Shown here in pieces: positions 34,000 to 43,800 of a stretch of DNA of 64,000 bases. How positions within the stretch are numbered: position 1 is the stretch's first letter; every line of letters starts with the position of its first letter. Under the pieces are notes generated by a model. The model ran no database searches. It was not told where the DNA came from and saw nothing but the letters and a program-made list of their open reading frames with translations. The position numbers and the translations under genes were made by a program. This stretch comes from Guadua angustifolia (taxonomy: Eukaryota > Streptophyta > Magnoliopsida > Poales > Poaceae): NCBI GenBank assembly GCA_036346375.1, contig CM070501.1, positions 51,253,326 to 51,317,325 of the forward strand, in the 5' to 3' direction.

Positions 34000-36098
34000 C
34001 TCAAAGATACATGATGTTGAGGCGCTACCGCTGATCCATGAGCACCTTCGCGGAGGCGCTTCGACCCCACGATGGGATCGACGACGAAGCGGTACCTTCC
34101 GGGTGCGGGATGTGGTCGGTGGTTCGCCCGATCGAAGGTGATCGAGATTCCGACCACCGGAAGGTACCGGGACCGCCGGTCACCAGATGCACCTCGCGGT
34201 GGCGAGCCTGCCGCCGCTTGTCGGCATAGCTCTCCGGTCCTCCGAAGATCATGAGGCATCCGCAGCTCCGGAACCCGTCGTCGCTTTTCTTCCCCGACCT
34301 TCGGGCCGGGTCGTCTTCTTTCCTTTACCCGTGTGGCTGCGGGGGTTTCAGAGAGAAAGCGCCTCAGACTTCGCATCCGATATTTGTGCTTGACGGTACT
34401 CGTGGTGCGGACACGGGCTCTCCATCAATTTTTAAGTGGCCGGCGCCCGCCGGCTGCTTGTCGTAGGCGGTGGTGGCGACTGCTTGGTCCTCGCACCGCT
34501 TCCTTCCGCCGCTTGCCGGAGCGGTCGAGGGAGCGGCAGCTCGGGCCGGACTCTCGCTTAGCCTTCCCTTTATCGAAGATAGCCCCGGCCTCCTCACGGA
34601 GGCGTGGTTGGTGGCGATGTCGAGCGGTTCCTTGGTGGTCTGGGTTTAATACAACCCGGCTTGTGGACTAAGGCTCTGCACGTCGTGTCAGAGATGAATG
34701 CCCCTACGACGCGGCGTCGGCCGATGTCGGGGAGTTCGTTGCCTTTGTTGGGAGAGCGCAGGATATAGTCCCGAGGCGTTTCTCACCGCCGCTTGCGACT
34801 TTAGGTCCCAGAGTTCCCAGGCGCCATAAGTGCCTCGAAGTTTCTAACGGCGTTCTTCAGTCGACCCAGTTCGATAGTCCAATGCAAGTACTCGAGCCAG
34901 GCTCGGGCCGAGTCCGCTAGGTAAATGGGGAGGTACTGTATGATAAAGAGATCATCACTAGCTCCTCCGGCTCAAGAAAGTAGTCGAATTCGAGCCAAAC
35001 ACGGGGTTCGCCGCCCCGTGTACTTGGCTATGTTGACCGGCTGCCGGAAGCAAGTGAAAGCCCGCCGACGGATCTCCCGAGAGAACGCTTGGGGTCCTGC
35101 CTTCCGGCTTGACTACTGCCATGGCCGACCGCTATCCGCAGAACTCCGCATGGCGGGCCGTGGCGGCCGGCTTTTCCTGTCCCGAGGTGTCGCAGTAGTC
35201 GTGGTGTTGGCCGAGGCGCCGCTACGGAGTGTAGGTGAGGCCCGGGCGCGCCCAAATGGGCGTGGAGCCACGATTCGCGGCGAAGCCATGCTTTTGGCGA
35301 CCCGAGTGGGACCTCGAAGGCCGAGTGTTGGGGTCAGACGCTTTGCACCGCGGCGGCTCTATCGGCTCCCGGAGGTTGGTAGGTAGCCCCGCCTCGAGCC
35401 TCGTTCGGCTCCGGATGCCGCGGAGCAAGATTCGGCCATGGCGAAATTTTACCGGAAGGGAAGACGGAGCAATGACCGGCTCTTCGCTGGCCAGACTTTG
35501 TACTGGCGCTGCCCTGGTGCCCGCGGCACGAGCTGCTCGGCCCGACAGGTCGATTATCGCTTACCAAGCTCGCCGCCAGAATTTCAGCTTCTGCCGGAGA
35601 AGTCGCCGTGATTTGCCGCGGAGGACCGAGCCGATGGCCGACGCTTCGCCCTCTGGCGCTTGAGCCAGGTGGCGGGCTTGGCTCGAGAAGTAGCGCCGGT
35701 GGTCGCCACGTGTATTCGGGCGGAGTATGGTCTCCCGGCGACCGCTCTGCCGAGGTGAGGGTCGGTGTCGAGGAGCTCTCAATATCTCGTGGAAGGAGGT
35801 CGTGCGAAGCCGCCATCGCCATTTAAACACGATCGTCTGCGGAAGGCGGTGGCGTCAAGATGGGCACGCTGACGCTCCCGCGAAAGCGACGATTTGTCTT
35901 GCGCAGGAAGGCCGTCGAAGACGACGCAGATCTCGAGTCGAAGGTTGTCGAGGGCGAGGCGGCGAGGTCCAGCGCACGTGGGGGCTCGCCACGGAGCGGC
36001 GGGCGAAGCGAGTTTTCCGTGGCGGCGACGATGAAGTCGGCGAACCAAACGCAATTCGGCTCCGGCGCAATCACGTCGCTGTCAGTAGTGGAAGCCAT
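34000..36098 (-). pseudogene. Gypsy gag remnant
   Basis: The ATG at 36096-36098 opens MASTTDSDVIAPEPNCVWFA, a plausible gag N-terminus just after the primer-binding site. About 34795-34990 carries a retrotransposon gag block (IIQYLPIYLADSARAWLEYL). The rest is in broken frames and rich in Pro, Arg and Ser. A zinc knuckle was not identified. Confidence 0.65.
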
Positions 36099-36143
36099 CA
36101 AGGAGACAAATGGGAATCCGGAGATGCCGATGACGCGTGAGCC

Positions 36144-36160
36144 CCTACCTGGCGCGCCAA
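36144..36160 (-). other. Primer-binding-site-like sequence of the Gypsy
   Basis: Just inside the 5' LTR, the minus strand reads TTGGCGCGCCAGGTAGG, a sequence seen at this position in many grass Gypsy elements. Which tRNA primes it was not determined. Confidence 0.5.
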
Positions 36161-36161
36161 C

Positions 36162-37061
36162 CGCTTGTTTCGAGAACCCGTGAGTAAATTTGTAGGTTTA
36201 GAGGGGCTACGCGTTCCCGCTCCTTGAATGGTTAGACCAAAGAGAGGAGGTCCAAGGTTTATCTTGGTTGGTGAACGTCCCTACTCCAAATCCGTGTGGT
36301 GGTGGGATGTTATTCACTCCGTGTATCCGCTGTGTTACAAGCGAGGTTGAGCTCGGCTCGGGGCACCTCGTGTACAAGGGTTACTCGGAATGGCTACAAG
36401 GGTGACTTGGGGCGATGTGTTCGATCGCTTAGATCGTCCCCCTCCGAAGGGCCACGCCCCTTATAAAGCACGGGAGGCGGTGGCGCGAGGTTACACTTAA
36501 AGGGAAAAATGGATGGGACTCTCCACGCCGGTCCGGTCCTTTGCCTCGGTGTCGATCGCTAGATCGGCCTTCGACGGGTGGTTACCGTCCGCGTTGGGTT
36601 GGTGAAGACGCGGAGGGACGGCTCGGTCCGTTCCTCCGGAAACGGCAGACTTGCTCTCGCTGCGTCAGTCTTGACGTCGAGGTTGTCGACCTTGAGGCGT
36701 CTCGGGAAGGCGCGCGGCGTCCCGCTCTTGCTCGACATGGCGAATCGTCGCATCGGTCGATCTAAGCGACCGATGAAATTTGGTTCCCGACGATCTGACG
36801 TCTGCTTTCCGGCGAATACGAACCGAGCTCGTTCGGGGCGGCCGATCGGTCCGACCCATTGGTTGGGTCAACCCTGGGTCGTCGTTGCTGTAGGTCGCGG
36901 GGAGTTGGTCCTGTTGCGCCTGGTCGGACCGCTCTCTGGGGTTGGCTTGGTCATAGGTCGTGGGCCTCCATGCTGGGCTTCTTGTTTGAGGCCCACGCGC
37001 GGCGGCGGCCCATATGCTTCTTCCGGGCCGCTGGGGATACCTATGCCCTGGGTACTCGTCA
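36162..37061 (-). repeat. 5' LTR of the Gypsy element
   Basis: Partner of 22722-23621. In element orientation it starts TGACGAGTACC, and its inner end is altered (CGCT where the other LTR has TGTCGG). A TATA-like CTTTATAA is conserved near 36462-36470. Confidence 0.88.
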
Positions 37062-37336
37062 CATACCACTTAATCTTAGCCAATATCAACGGCCACCTTC
37101 TCAAGGACAGACAAACAATTTTAGATGTTCGACTCTACGATGACAGATTCGCGAGCTAGCCAATAGGCACACGATCATCAAGTCCATAGAGCGCAACTAA
37201 AAAATGAGTTGTGTCGCCTAAGAAAGCGAATCCGCGAATCGATGCTAAGATGATATAGGTCCAAAGAAATATATGAACAACGCTAGTAAGAGATGAAGAC
37301 GTTGAAGCGAAGAGTAATCACCTAGAAAGATTTGAT

Positions 37337-37642
37337 TCATGGGTGGGACAAAGCACAACCTTCGCTGGTGAAGAAGGCCCTGTCCCAGGCCAAGCTCTTG
37401 CGGAGGTTAACGCCAGCCTTGGCCTTCCACTGCTCTGGAGACTCCGATCGCTCGGGCACTTGCTTCGCCTCACCGTCCAGATCCAGAACCCATCCCGCCG
37501 CAGGAGAATCGCTAGCGGGCTCCAAATCAGAAGCTTCGGCACCCAACCCTGCGTGAGGCGGATAGCGATGTGGCGACGGCGCGGCGAGGTCGAGGAGGAG
37601 GTCGTCCTCGGCAGCGGCGTCTATCAGCGATAGCGCCTCCAT
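37337..37642 (-). pseudogene. Retroposed first exon of an unidentified plant gene
   Basis: Reading from the ATG at 37640-37642 gives MEALSLIDAAAEDDLLLDL and, further on, VNLRKSLAWDRAFFTSEG, about 95 residues. Frame then runs into AAG|GTTGTG, which looks like a splice donor, and stops at 37337. From memory, the RKSLAWDxAFFTSEG motif occurs near the N-terminus of a family of plant proteins of unknown function. I do not assign a function. The copy lacks the rest of its gene, so it is a fragment. Confidence 0.6.
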
Positions 37643-39501
37643 GGGGAGGCCAGCGGCATCGGCGTCGGGGATCAAACCCTAGATCGCCGCATAGTGGTTC
37701 CTTTCTTGTTTTGAGCAAATGTCGGGTTTGCGTATTAACTTCCATAAATGTGAGTTGATTCTCATGGGTTGTGCTGAGAATGATGTTGATAGGTATGCCA
37801 ACATTCTTTGTTGCAAAGTTGGCTCTTTCCCCATTAAGTATCTTGGTATTTCTCTTCATTATGATAAGATCAATAGAGATGATTTACAACCTTTGGTTGA
37901 TAAGATGTTAAAAAGAATTGCAGGTTGGAGGGGCAAATTACTTTCTTATGGTAGGCGGTTGACTCTCATTAAAGCTTGTTTATCAAGTATTCCCATGTAC
38001 TTGATGTCATTTTTCAAATTTCCTAAGTGGGCTCTTGATCTTTTAAATTCCCATTTGGCGAGTTGTTTCTGGAATGATTTCGAAGGTCATAATAAGCTTT
38101 ATTTAGCTAATTGGCATTTAGTTTGTATGGAGAAGAATTTTGGTGGGCTTGGTATCCTAATATTAGAGATCTTAATTTGTGCCTGCTGGCTTCTTGGGTT
38201 AAAAGGTTATATGCTAATGAAAACAAGCAATGGGTGGATTTGCTTAGGTTTAAATATAAAATTGATAACCTTAATATATTTGCTTGCCATCCTGATCATG
38301 CTTCGGTGTTTTGGAAAGGAATTCTTTGGGTTATTCAGGCCACCAAATTTGGTTATAGATGGTTGGTGGGTAATGGTAAAAAGGTTAGGTTTTGGGAAGA
38401 CATTTGGTTTGGTGTTTCTTGTTTAGCAATTCAATTCTCGGATCTTTATACTCTAGTCAATGAAAAAGGTGTTTCTATTGCTGATATTTGGGATGGAACT
38501 AATGTTAGGTGTACATTTAGAAGGTCTTTTTCGGAAAATTTGATGATTAGATGGTTTGAGCTTGTGGAGATGGCTAACAGTATTACTCTTTCTGATGAGG
38601 ATGATTCCTTGGTGTGGCAATATTCTAGCAAGGGTGTTTACTCGGTTAAATCTCTTTATGCTATTATTAACTTCAGGGGGTTATTCTAGTTTTTATTCCC
38701 ATTGTTTGGAAGTTGATTGTCCCCCTTAGGGTTCAGGTTTTTCTTTGGCTTCTGTCTCATAATAAGCTTATAACCAAGGATAATTTGTTGAAAAGAGACT
38801 TTGATAAAGGGCGTGCCTGCTACTGCTACAATGAGGATGAATCGATTAAGCATATCTTCTTTGACTATGTTGTGGCTCAGAATGTCTGGAGATTGATTTC
38901 AGTTTTTTTCGATATAGATATTGGTTTTAATTTTGATTCAATTGCGCATTTCTGGTTGAGTAATGCTAAAAATGGTGCTCTTAACTCGATATATGTGGCT
39001 ACACTTTGGAGTATTTGGAACTTCAAAAATAATATGATCTTTCGCTTTCAGGGCTGGTTAAGTGCAAAAAGCGTTTGGAGAAAGATGCTTGTACTACTAA
39101 GAGAGTGGAGTCCGTTGTTCACAGGGGAGCTGGAGGTCAAGATAGCGCTGTTCTGTAAATACTTAGAATCCAGTATTCAGGCGCCTCTGGCCTTGGAGTT
39201 TTGAAGCGCAAGGATGTGAAGAAGGGATCAGTTTCTGGAAGTTATGCTGGGTGTCTGTTTCTCCGGAGAGTTGAGTTTCTGTCTTGTTGGGGTTCAGCTG
39301 ATGGTAAATGCTGTGGTCGTTTGTGTATTTTGGTATTGTTCCTGAGGCGTTTGTCCTATGATAATGCTTCTTGTTGTTTTGTGTTGGGTGAAGCTTTGTA
39401 TGGAGTATGGACTGGTAACGATTACTCTATGGTTTTAGCAATGGAACTAGGACACCAGCTTTGATGTCCTTTTGATCTTAAAAAAAATCGAGAAGTTGAG
39501 A

Positions 39502-39698
39502 GCGGCGCCGCCGTGGAACAAGAAAGAATCGCAAGAAGAGAAGGGGGGACGGAGGCTAATTTTGACGGAGATGTTCTGGAGACTGTAAAGAAGCCAAGGA
39601 CTGTCTACGGTGGACATGTTCCCGGTACCATGGCTTCTGGCCCCAATGCGTCCACCTCCTCGGCCGGCCAGGAGTATCTCTGCAATTATCATCACTAG
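39502..39698 (+). pseudogene. Plus-strand gene after the LINE: first coding block, start codon altered
   Basis: The sequence resumes after the LINE with GCCGCCGTGGAACAAG at about 39507-39522. This looks like a Kozak context whose ATG has become GTG. Frame from 39513 reads EQERIARREGGTEANFDGDV and continues through VYGGHVPGTMASGPN to a stop at 39698 (about 60 residues). An internal ATG in good context (accATGG near 39629) could still start translation. I do not recognise the product. Confidence 0.45.
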
Positions 39699-39837
39699 GT
39701 GGGATTTTGTTTTCTTTCTTTACCGGTGTTTCTTCTGATTACTTCTTTCTGTCAATTTCTTGACTTGCTGTCTTTATGTTCAAGAAGGAGCCAATGAGCA
39801 AATATGAAAGGGGCTGCGTCAATAAGGAAACTTGCAG

Positions 39838-40002
39838 CGCCAGCAAGACGAGGGGGGCTGGTATGCACCGGTTGAATACCTTAAGAGAAGTCAGTCTCGA
39901 GAGGGGGGACTAATCGCGGGTCGTGGCTGCTCTGTCGCTGCTAATACCATTACTTCTGCCCCGACTATGGGCTATGGCCCACTCAGCCCGGAAGATATTT
40001 GA
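39838..40002 (+). CDS. Possible last exon of the interrupted gene
   Basis: An acceptor-like TTGCAG ends at 39837. The open frame that follows encodes QDEGGWYAPVEYLKRSQSRE and then GYGPLSPEDI before TGA at 40000-40002. Other frames in the same stretch are also open, so this is only a suggestion. No domain is recognised. Confidence 0.3.
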   Translation, partial: RQQDEGGWYAPVEYLKRSQSREGGLIAGRGCSVAANTITSAPTMGYGPLSPEDI

Positions 40003-40463
40003 CAAAATCCATTGTTCCCAGGTGCATACTACGTATTTCTTGTGCTTAATTATATTCAGTGGCAAAACTAGCCTCTAGCCACTGGGTCTAATAACAGTAT
40101 AGATACCTCTTATATATGTAGAGAGAGAGAAAATTTTAATCGACAACAATCGTGTCTGAGGTCTACTAACTAGCTAGCTAGAGATGTCTAGGACACAGCT
40201 TATATTCCTTTCCTCCCTAGCTCACCAAGACAGAGCCACTGCCGTCCATGTTGGTCCACGGACCACGTATGGAGAAGCCGAGAAACCCTATCGTTATAAG
40301 GCTCACGCCAAACTCTCCCTCCTAGCTCCCGCATCGCCTGCTCGATCGTGTCGCCTCCTCTCTCTAGCTCGCCTGGCATGTGCCTAGCCTCACACGCATC
40401 TCCTCGTGCTGCCTCGTCTCTCTCATTCGATCACAACCCCTCATGTCGTCTCCTTTCTCTCTT

Positions 40464-40484
40464 CTCTCTCTCTCTCTCTCTCTC
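40464..40484. repeat. (CT)n microsatellite
   Basis: An uninterrupted CT dinucleotide run of about 21 bp. Confidence 0.9.
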
Positions 40485-40670
40485 ATGTTGATGTGTGGAC
40501 AAAGATAAGGTCTGTCTAAGGTGTAAGCTACACAGCAACAACACAAGCTCCAAGACCACGAGCATTGCGCCCACAAGCCAGTCACCAACTCTAGGTGATT
40601 TTGCTCTTAAACCTTTTACTTTGCCGCATTGTATTACCCACATTCGGAATTGACCAATTAGAGATTAATT

Positions 40671-40840
40671 GATTGGATTCAATTTGATGTAATAGAAGCA
40701 CATGATGAAGAGAATCAAGACATTGGTGTCTTATTTTTCCAATCCCCTTAGAAAACTAATAGAAGCACATGATGTAATAGAAGCACATGATGAAGAGAAT
40801 CAAGACATTGGATTCAATTTGATGTAATAGAAAACTACAT
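40671..40840. repeat. Interleaved direct repeats
   Basis: 'gattcaatttgatgtaatag' appears at about 40675 and 40811, and 'tagaagcacatgatgaagag' at about 40692 and 40778, with a further partial copy at about 40760. The pattern suggests successive slippage or duplication. Confidence 0.75.
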
Positions 40841-40881
40841 GGTATGTTATATTGAACGATATGTATTTGCAAGTATTGAAA

Positions 40882-40991
40882 ATAACAAGATTTTACAATG
40901 CTTTTCAAAGTATGATGTCTCGTAAGCAAAAACTAAGATAACAAGATTTTACAATGCTTTTCAAAGTATGATGTCTCGTAAGCAAAAACTA
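40882..40991. repeat. 56 bp tandem repeat, two identical copies
   Basis: 40882-40937 and 40938-40991 (the second two bases shorter) read identically from 'ataacaagattttac' to 'gcaaaaacta'. Identity of the copies implies a recent duplication or an assembly artefact. Confidence 0.9.
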
Positions 40992-41736
40992 CCTTGTGAT
41001 CTATGCCAGTGGTATGTTACATTCTTATTTTGCAATGCATCATTAGTTAACTTCGTAGTTTTGTGTCTCTAATTTACATATGCAGTTTTGTCTTTGTGGG
41101 TTCAAATTAGCATGAACTGTGCTTGCTTGTAGTAGTGCCATCTTCTAACCCCTTGAACTGACCTGATCTGGCATGCATGATTTCCGTGGTCTTTCATGTC
41201 CACAAACTTATATATTTCAGTATGCTTGAAAACTTTCTATAACTGTGATCTCATTTCGGAACAGTAGGGAACAAAAAAACACCCTAGATGCCAATACATT
41301 TGAATGCTTTTTATTGTCTTACGACTGATACTATAGTGGAGTTTATGCTCCAACAATATGCTTCGGGTTAACAGCAAAAACTAAACCTTCAGGTTCGCGG
41401 GCTTTCATTGTAATCACACTTGCACATGCGCGCACACAAAAACAATATATGGAAGGTTCACTTCAAAACACTAGACTAAAATGTATGTCCAACAAACTGA
41501 CCAAAACCAATGAAAGATTCACAGTTGCTTCATATTATCACTTGTTGTGTGCTTCAACTCTATAATTGAACTTTTAATGATGCTGAAGTCAAAACATTTA
41601 ACAGGTACATCATCTGCATCATAGCATGGCTACTAAGCAGCCTACAACAAAACTTGACACTCGAAAAACAAGCAGGGCATCATCATTGGGGAAGTAGGAA
41701 CTAACAATTACCTTTCCTGAAAGGAGGCATACAAAC

Positions 41737-42864
41737 TCAATCAGCGGCAACTCCGGCCTTCATCTCCGCCGCCGCCTTCCTTTCGCAGCCTTCAAGATAC
41801 CACTTGAGGATCGCAAGCCTCGCGGTCTCGAAGGCACAGTACCCTAGTGCAGCAAAGCACGCACTGTGCAGCACCCTCGGTCCAATCCCCCGGGAAAGAC
41901 CCATCAGCCCCTCCTCGGCGACGACCTCCCGCATAGTCCCCAAAACCGTGCGGCTCCCCTCGTTGCCCACCCTGGTCATCAGCCGCGTCTTCACGACGTC
42001 CAATGGGGTGGTGACCGCAGCCGATATCGCGCCTGCGAGAGCGCCGCACAGCACGCTCTCCCGCGGCGTGAGGCTGGCCTCGTTGCGCTGCTTGAGAGTG
42101 AAGGCCTTGAGGTACTCGAAGGAGGAGTAGCTCAGAACCCCCGCGGGGAGGTTGCGGAGGAGGGTGGCGGCGTATCCGGCGTAGAGGCCGAAGAAGCCGT
42201 CGATCTGGAGGATCTGGAGGAGCACCTGCCAGGAGCGTCCCTTTGCGGCGCCAGACTGGAGGCGCTGGGTGATGAGCTCCTTGGGGACCATGATTGCGGA
42301 GGAGGAAACGTTGCCGCTGGCGCCGGCGAGCGGGGGCACGAGGAAGGGGGGTAGGTGGGGGCGGAGCAGCGACTTGGCGAGCTCGCAGGTGCCGAAGTAG
42401 ACGGCGGAGGAGGAGGCGGAGCCGAGGATGACGGCGGAGAGGCCGCGGTAGAGGCCGAGTGGGCCGTCGGTGCGGAGGATGTCGACGAAGACCTGCCAGG
42501 AGCCGCGGGACGCCGCGCCGGCCTGGAGGCGGGTCTTGACGGCGTCGATGGGGAGGAGGGCGGCGTAGGTGAAGGCCCCCGCGGCGGCGCCGGCGCAGGC
42601 TCCGATGGCGGCGCGAGCGAGCGGGGTGGGGGTGGTCGTGGCTGGAGCGGGAGCGGGAGCGGGCACGGCGGGGATGGAGAGGGAGGAGGAGGAGAAGACG
42701 GGGGCGTGGGGGGAGGAGGCGGCAGGGAAGTGGTGGAGGAGGAGGGAGGTGAGGTCGGAGAAGAGGGAGGGGAAGTCGAGGTGGGGTTGGGAGTGGGCGT
42801 TGATGGCGGTCATGCGGGCGGGCAGCGCGAGGGAGAGCGGCTTCTTCGAGTTGGACGACGGCAT
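41737..42864 (-). CDS. MFL1: Mitoferrin-like carrier, plastid type (MFL1)
   Basis: Single-exon frame of 375 codons starting at the ATG at 42862-42864 (MPSSNSKKPL). The open frame extends upstream, but without another ATG. Residues 1 to about 80 are Ser/Pro/Ala-rich, consistent with a plastid transit peptide. Three mitochondrial-carrier repeats follow, with signatures LLPIDAVKTRLQ, MVPKELITQRLQ (altered in the second repeat, as in mitoferrin-like proteins) and TPLDVVKTRLM. GLYAGYAATLLRNLPAGVLS and GIGPRVLHSACFAALGY match the family closely. Family knowledge: Arabidopsis MFL1 sits in the chloroplast envelope and has been linked to iron supply. The direct substrate is inferred, not shown. Very GC-rich codon use in the 5' half is normal for grass genes. 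No defects seen. Confidence 0.9.
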   Translation of the reverse strand: MPSSNSKKPLSLALPARMTAINAHSQPHLDFPSLFSDLTSLLLHHFPAASSPHAPVFSSSSLSIPAVPAPAPAPATTTPTPLARAAIGACAGAAAGAFTYAALLPIDAVKTRLQAGAASRGSWQVFVDILRTDGPLGLYRGLSAVILGSASSSAVYFGTCELAKSLLRPHLPPFLVPPLAGASGNVSSSAIMVPKELITQRLQSGAAKGRSWQVLLQILQIDGFFGLYAGYAATLLRNLPAGVLSYSSFEYLKAFTLKQRNEASLTPRESVLCGALAGAISAAVTTPLDVVKTRLMTRVGNEGSRTVLGTMREVVAEEGLMGLSRGIGPRVLHSACFAALGYCAFETARLAILKWYLEGCERKAAAEMKAGVAAD

Positions 42865-43300
42865 CTTGGCCGTGCCGTGCCGCCGCGAGGAGGAGAGGTG
42901 GAGGTTGGATTTGGTGCGGTGTTCCGTGGAGAAGCACGTTTGTTGCCAGGAGACGGCCAGACGGGTTGTCAATGAAGAGGTGACTCAATGAAGATTGTCG
43001 ATAATTGGATCAGTGAATTCTGGTGACCACGCGTTAATCACTTCTCTCAATATAGCAATTAACGACAAATAAATTCATTCAAAAATACGCTCGTCATCCA
43101 CGTATACTTGATCACGTAAGTAGACATATGGTTTATGCAATCACACGAAAAAAATAGTAAGAACAACCAAGATATTTCCCCTCAAAAAAAATAGTTCAAT
43201 CCTTAAAATGCAGCACATAGTATAAGTCTAAGAATAAGTAATACTAGATAGTACAGTGCGCCACGCCGCGCCGCGTTAATTTTACTCTGAAGTTTTTTTT
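42865..43300. other. Upstream region of the MFL1-like gene
   Basis: 5' leader and promoter of the minus-strand carrier gene followed by AT-rich sequence. No clear TATA box was singled out. Confidence 0.4.
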
Positions 43301-43800
43301 TGCAAAAATGATAGAAGGAGCTAAATGTAATTTTGAATATTTCGAGCTTGGCGCCCATGTTAAATTCGCGGAACCATTGGTTTTTTTTTTGCAAAAAAAC
43401 TGGTCCTAAATATAATTTTAAATCTTTTGGGTTTAAAGAACTGGCGCCCGGGAGGATTTAAATGTAATTTTAAATCTTCTGGAATTAAAGAACAAGCGCC
43501 TGTGTCGATTTTGCAGAACCACGGGATTTTTTCGCAAAATAATCAAACCTAAACGTAATTTTAAATCTTTAGGGTTTAAAGAACCGGCGCTCGAGTTGAA
43601 TTTGTAAAACTACAGGGCCTTTTTTGCAAAATAAACGATGCCACGTGATTTTTTCACAAAATAACCGAACCTAAACGTAATTTCAAACCTTTCGGGTTTA
43701 AAGAACTGGCGTCCAAGTTGAATTTGTAGAACTACATGTCATTTTTACAAAATAACCGGTGGAAGGATCTGTTTGTGATTTTGAATTTTGTAGAGGGCCT
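43300..43800. repeat. Degenerate tandem repeat, about five units
   Basis: Units of roughly 60-130 bp share 'ctaaacgtaattttaaat', 'gggtttaaagaac(t/c)ggcgc' and 'gcaaaataac'. They begin near 43324, 43402, 43460, 43545 and 43668. The phrase resembles a common rice repeat, but its class is not known to me. Confidence 0.65.

Larger units (their letters stand above)
22722..37061 (-). mobile_element. Ty3/Gypsy LTR retrotransposon, Tat-like, about 14.3 kb
   Basis: Two LTRs of about 900 bp (22722-23621 and 36162-37061) enclose minus-strand gag, protease, reverse transcriptase, RNase H and integrase remnants in Gypsy order, and the exact 5 bp duplication CATAC flanks the whole (22717-22721 and 37062-37066). 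Between integrase and the 3' LTR there are nearly 7 kb with coding remnants in the opposite direction. Extra oppositely oriented frames in that place are known from large plant Tat/Retrosat-type Gypsy elements. All frames are broken. Base composition is far more GC-rich than the flanks. Confidence 0.92.
22256..37692 (-). mobile_element. Chimeric retrocopy: gene exon and intron fused to a LINE-like 3' end, itself split by a Gypsy
   Basis: Minus-strand retro-insertion in two parts, 37067-37692 (5') and 22256-22721 (3'), about 1.09 kb in total. The 15 bp target duplication AGTGGTTCCTTTCTT is exact at 22241-22255 and 37693-37707. The 3' end on the minus strand is an A-run following 'ttcctttatcg', resembling grass LINE 3' ends. 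The 5' end is a gene's first exon followed by apparently unspliced intron. Confidence 0.75.
22104..39487 (+). mobile_element. 5'-truncated LINE, split by nested insertions
   Basis: LINE sequence occupies 22104-22255 and 37708-39487. The left part contains the reverse transcriptase box QYADDTLLF (about 22180-22206). The right part continues it (SGLRINFHKCEL, GSFPIKYLGISL, GWRGKLLSYGRRLTLIK) and ends with a zf-RVT-like region (VPLRVQVFLWLLSHNKL). It terminates in TTAAAAAAA at 39479-39487. The 14 bp target duplication is 22090-22103 and 39488-39501, with one mismatch. Frames change near 38150 and 38690. The element is 5'-truncated within reverse transcriptase, so it is dead on arrival. No endonuclease domain is present. 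Confidence 0.88.
40003..41736. other. Stretch between the interrupted gene and the MFL1-like gene
   Basis: It contains an ATG-initiated open frame of 67 codons at 40184-40387 of unknown meaning, a (CT)n microsatellite at 40464-40484 and two sets of tandem repeats (40671-40840 and 40882-40991). The right end must hold the 3' untranslated region of the minus-strand MFL1-like gene. Confidence 0.45.

Noticed and set aside
41792..42988. A second long minus-strand frame through the MFL1-like gene, rich in Arg, Pro and His
   Set aside because: It is the +1 frame of the true carrier reading frame and has no family features.
42355..42991. Long plus-strand open frames opposite the MFL1-like gene, rich in Gly and Glu
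   Set aside because: They are antisense shadows of the GC-rich 5' half of the carrier gene; the minus-strand frame matches a known family throughout.
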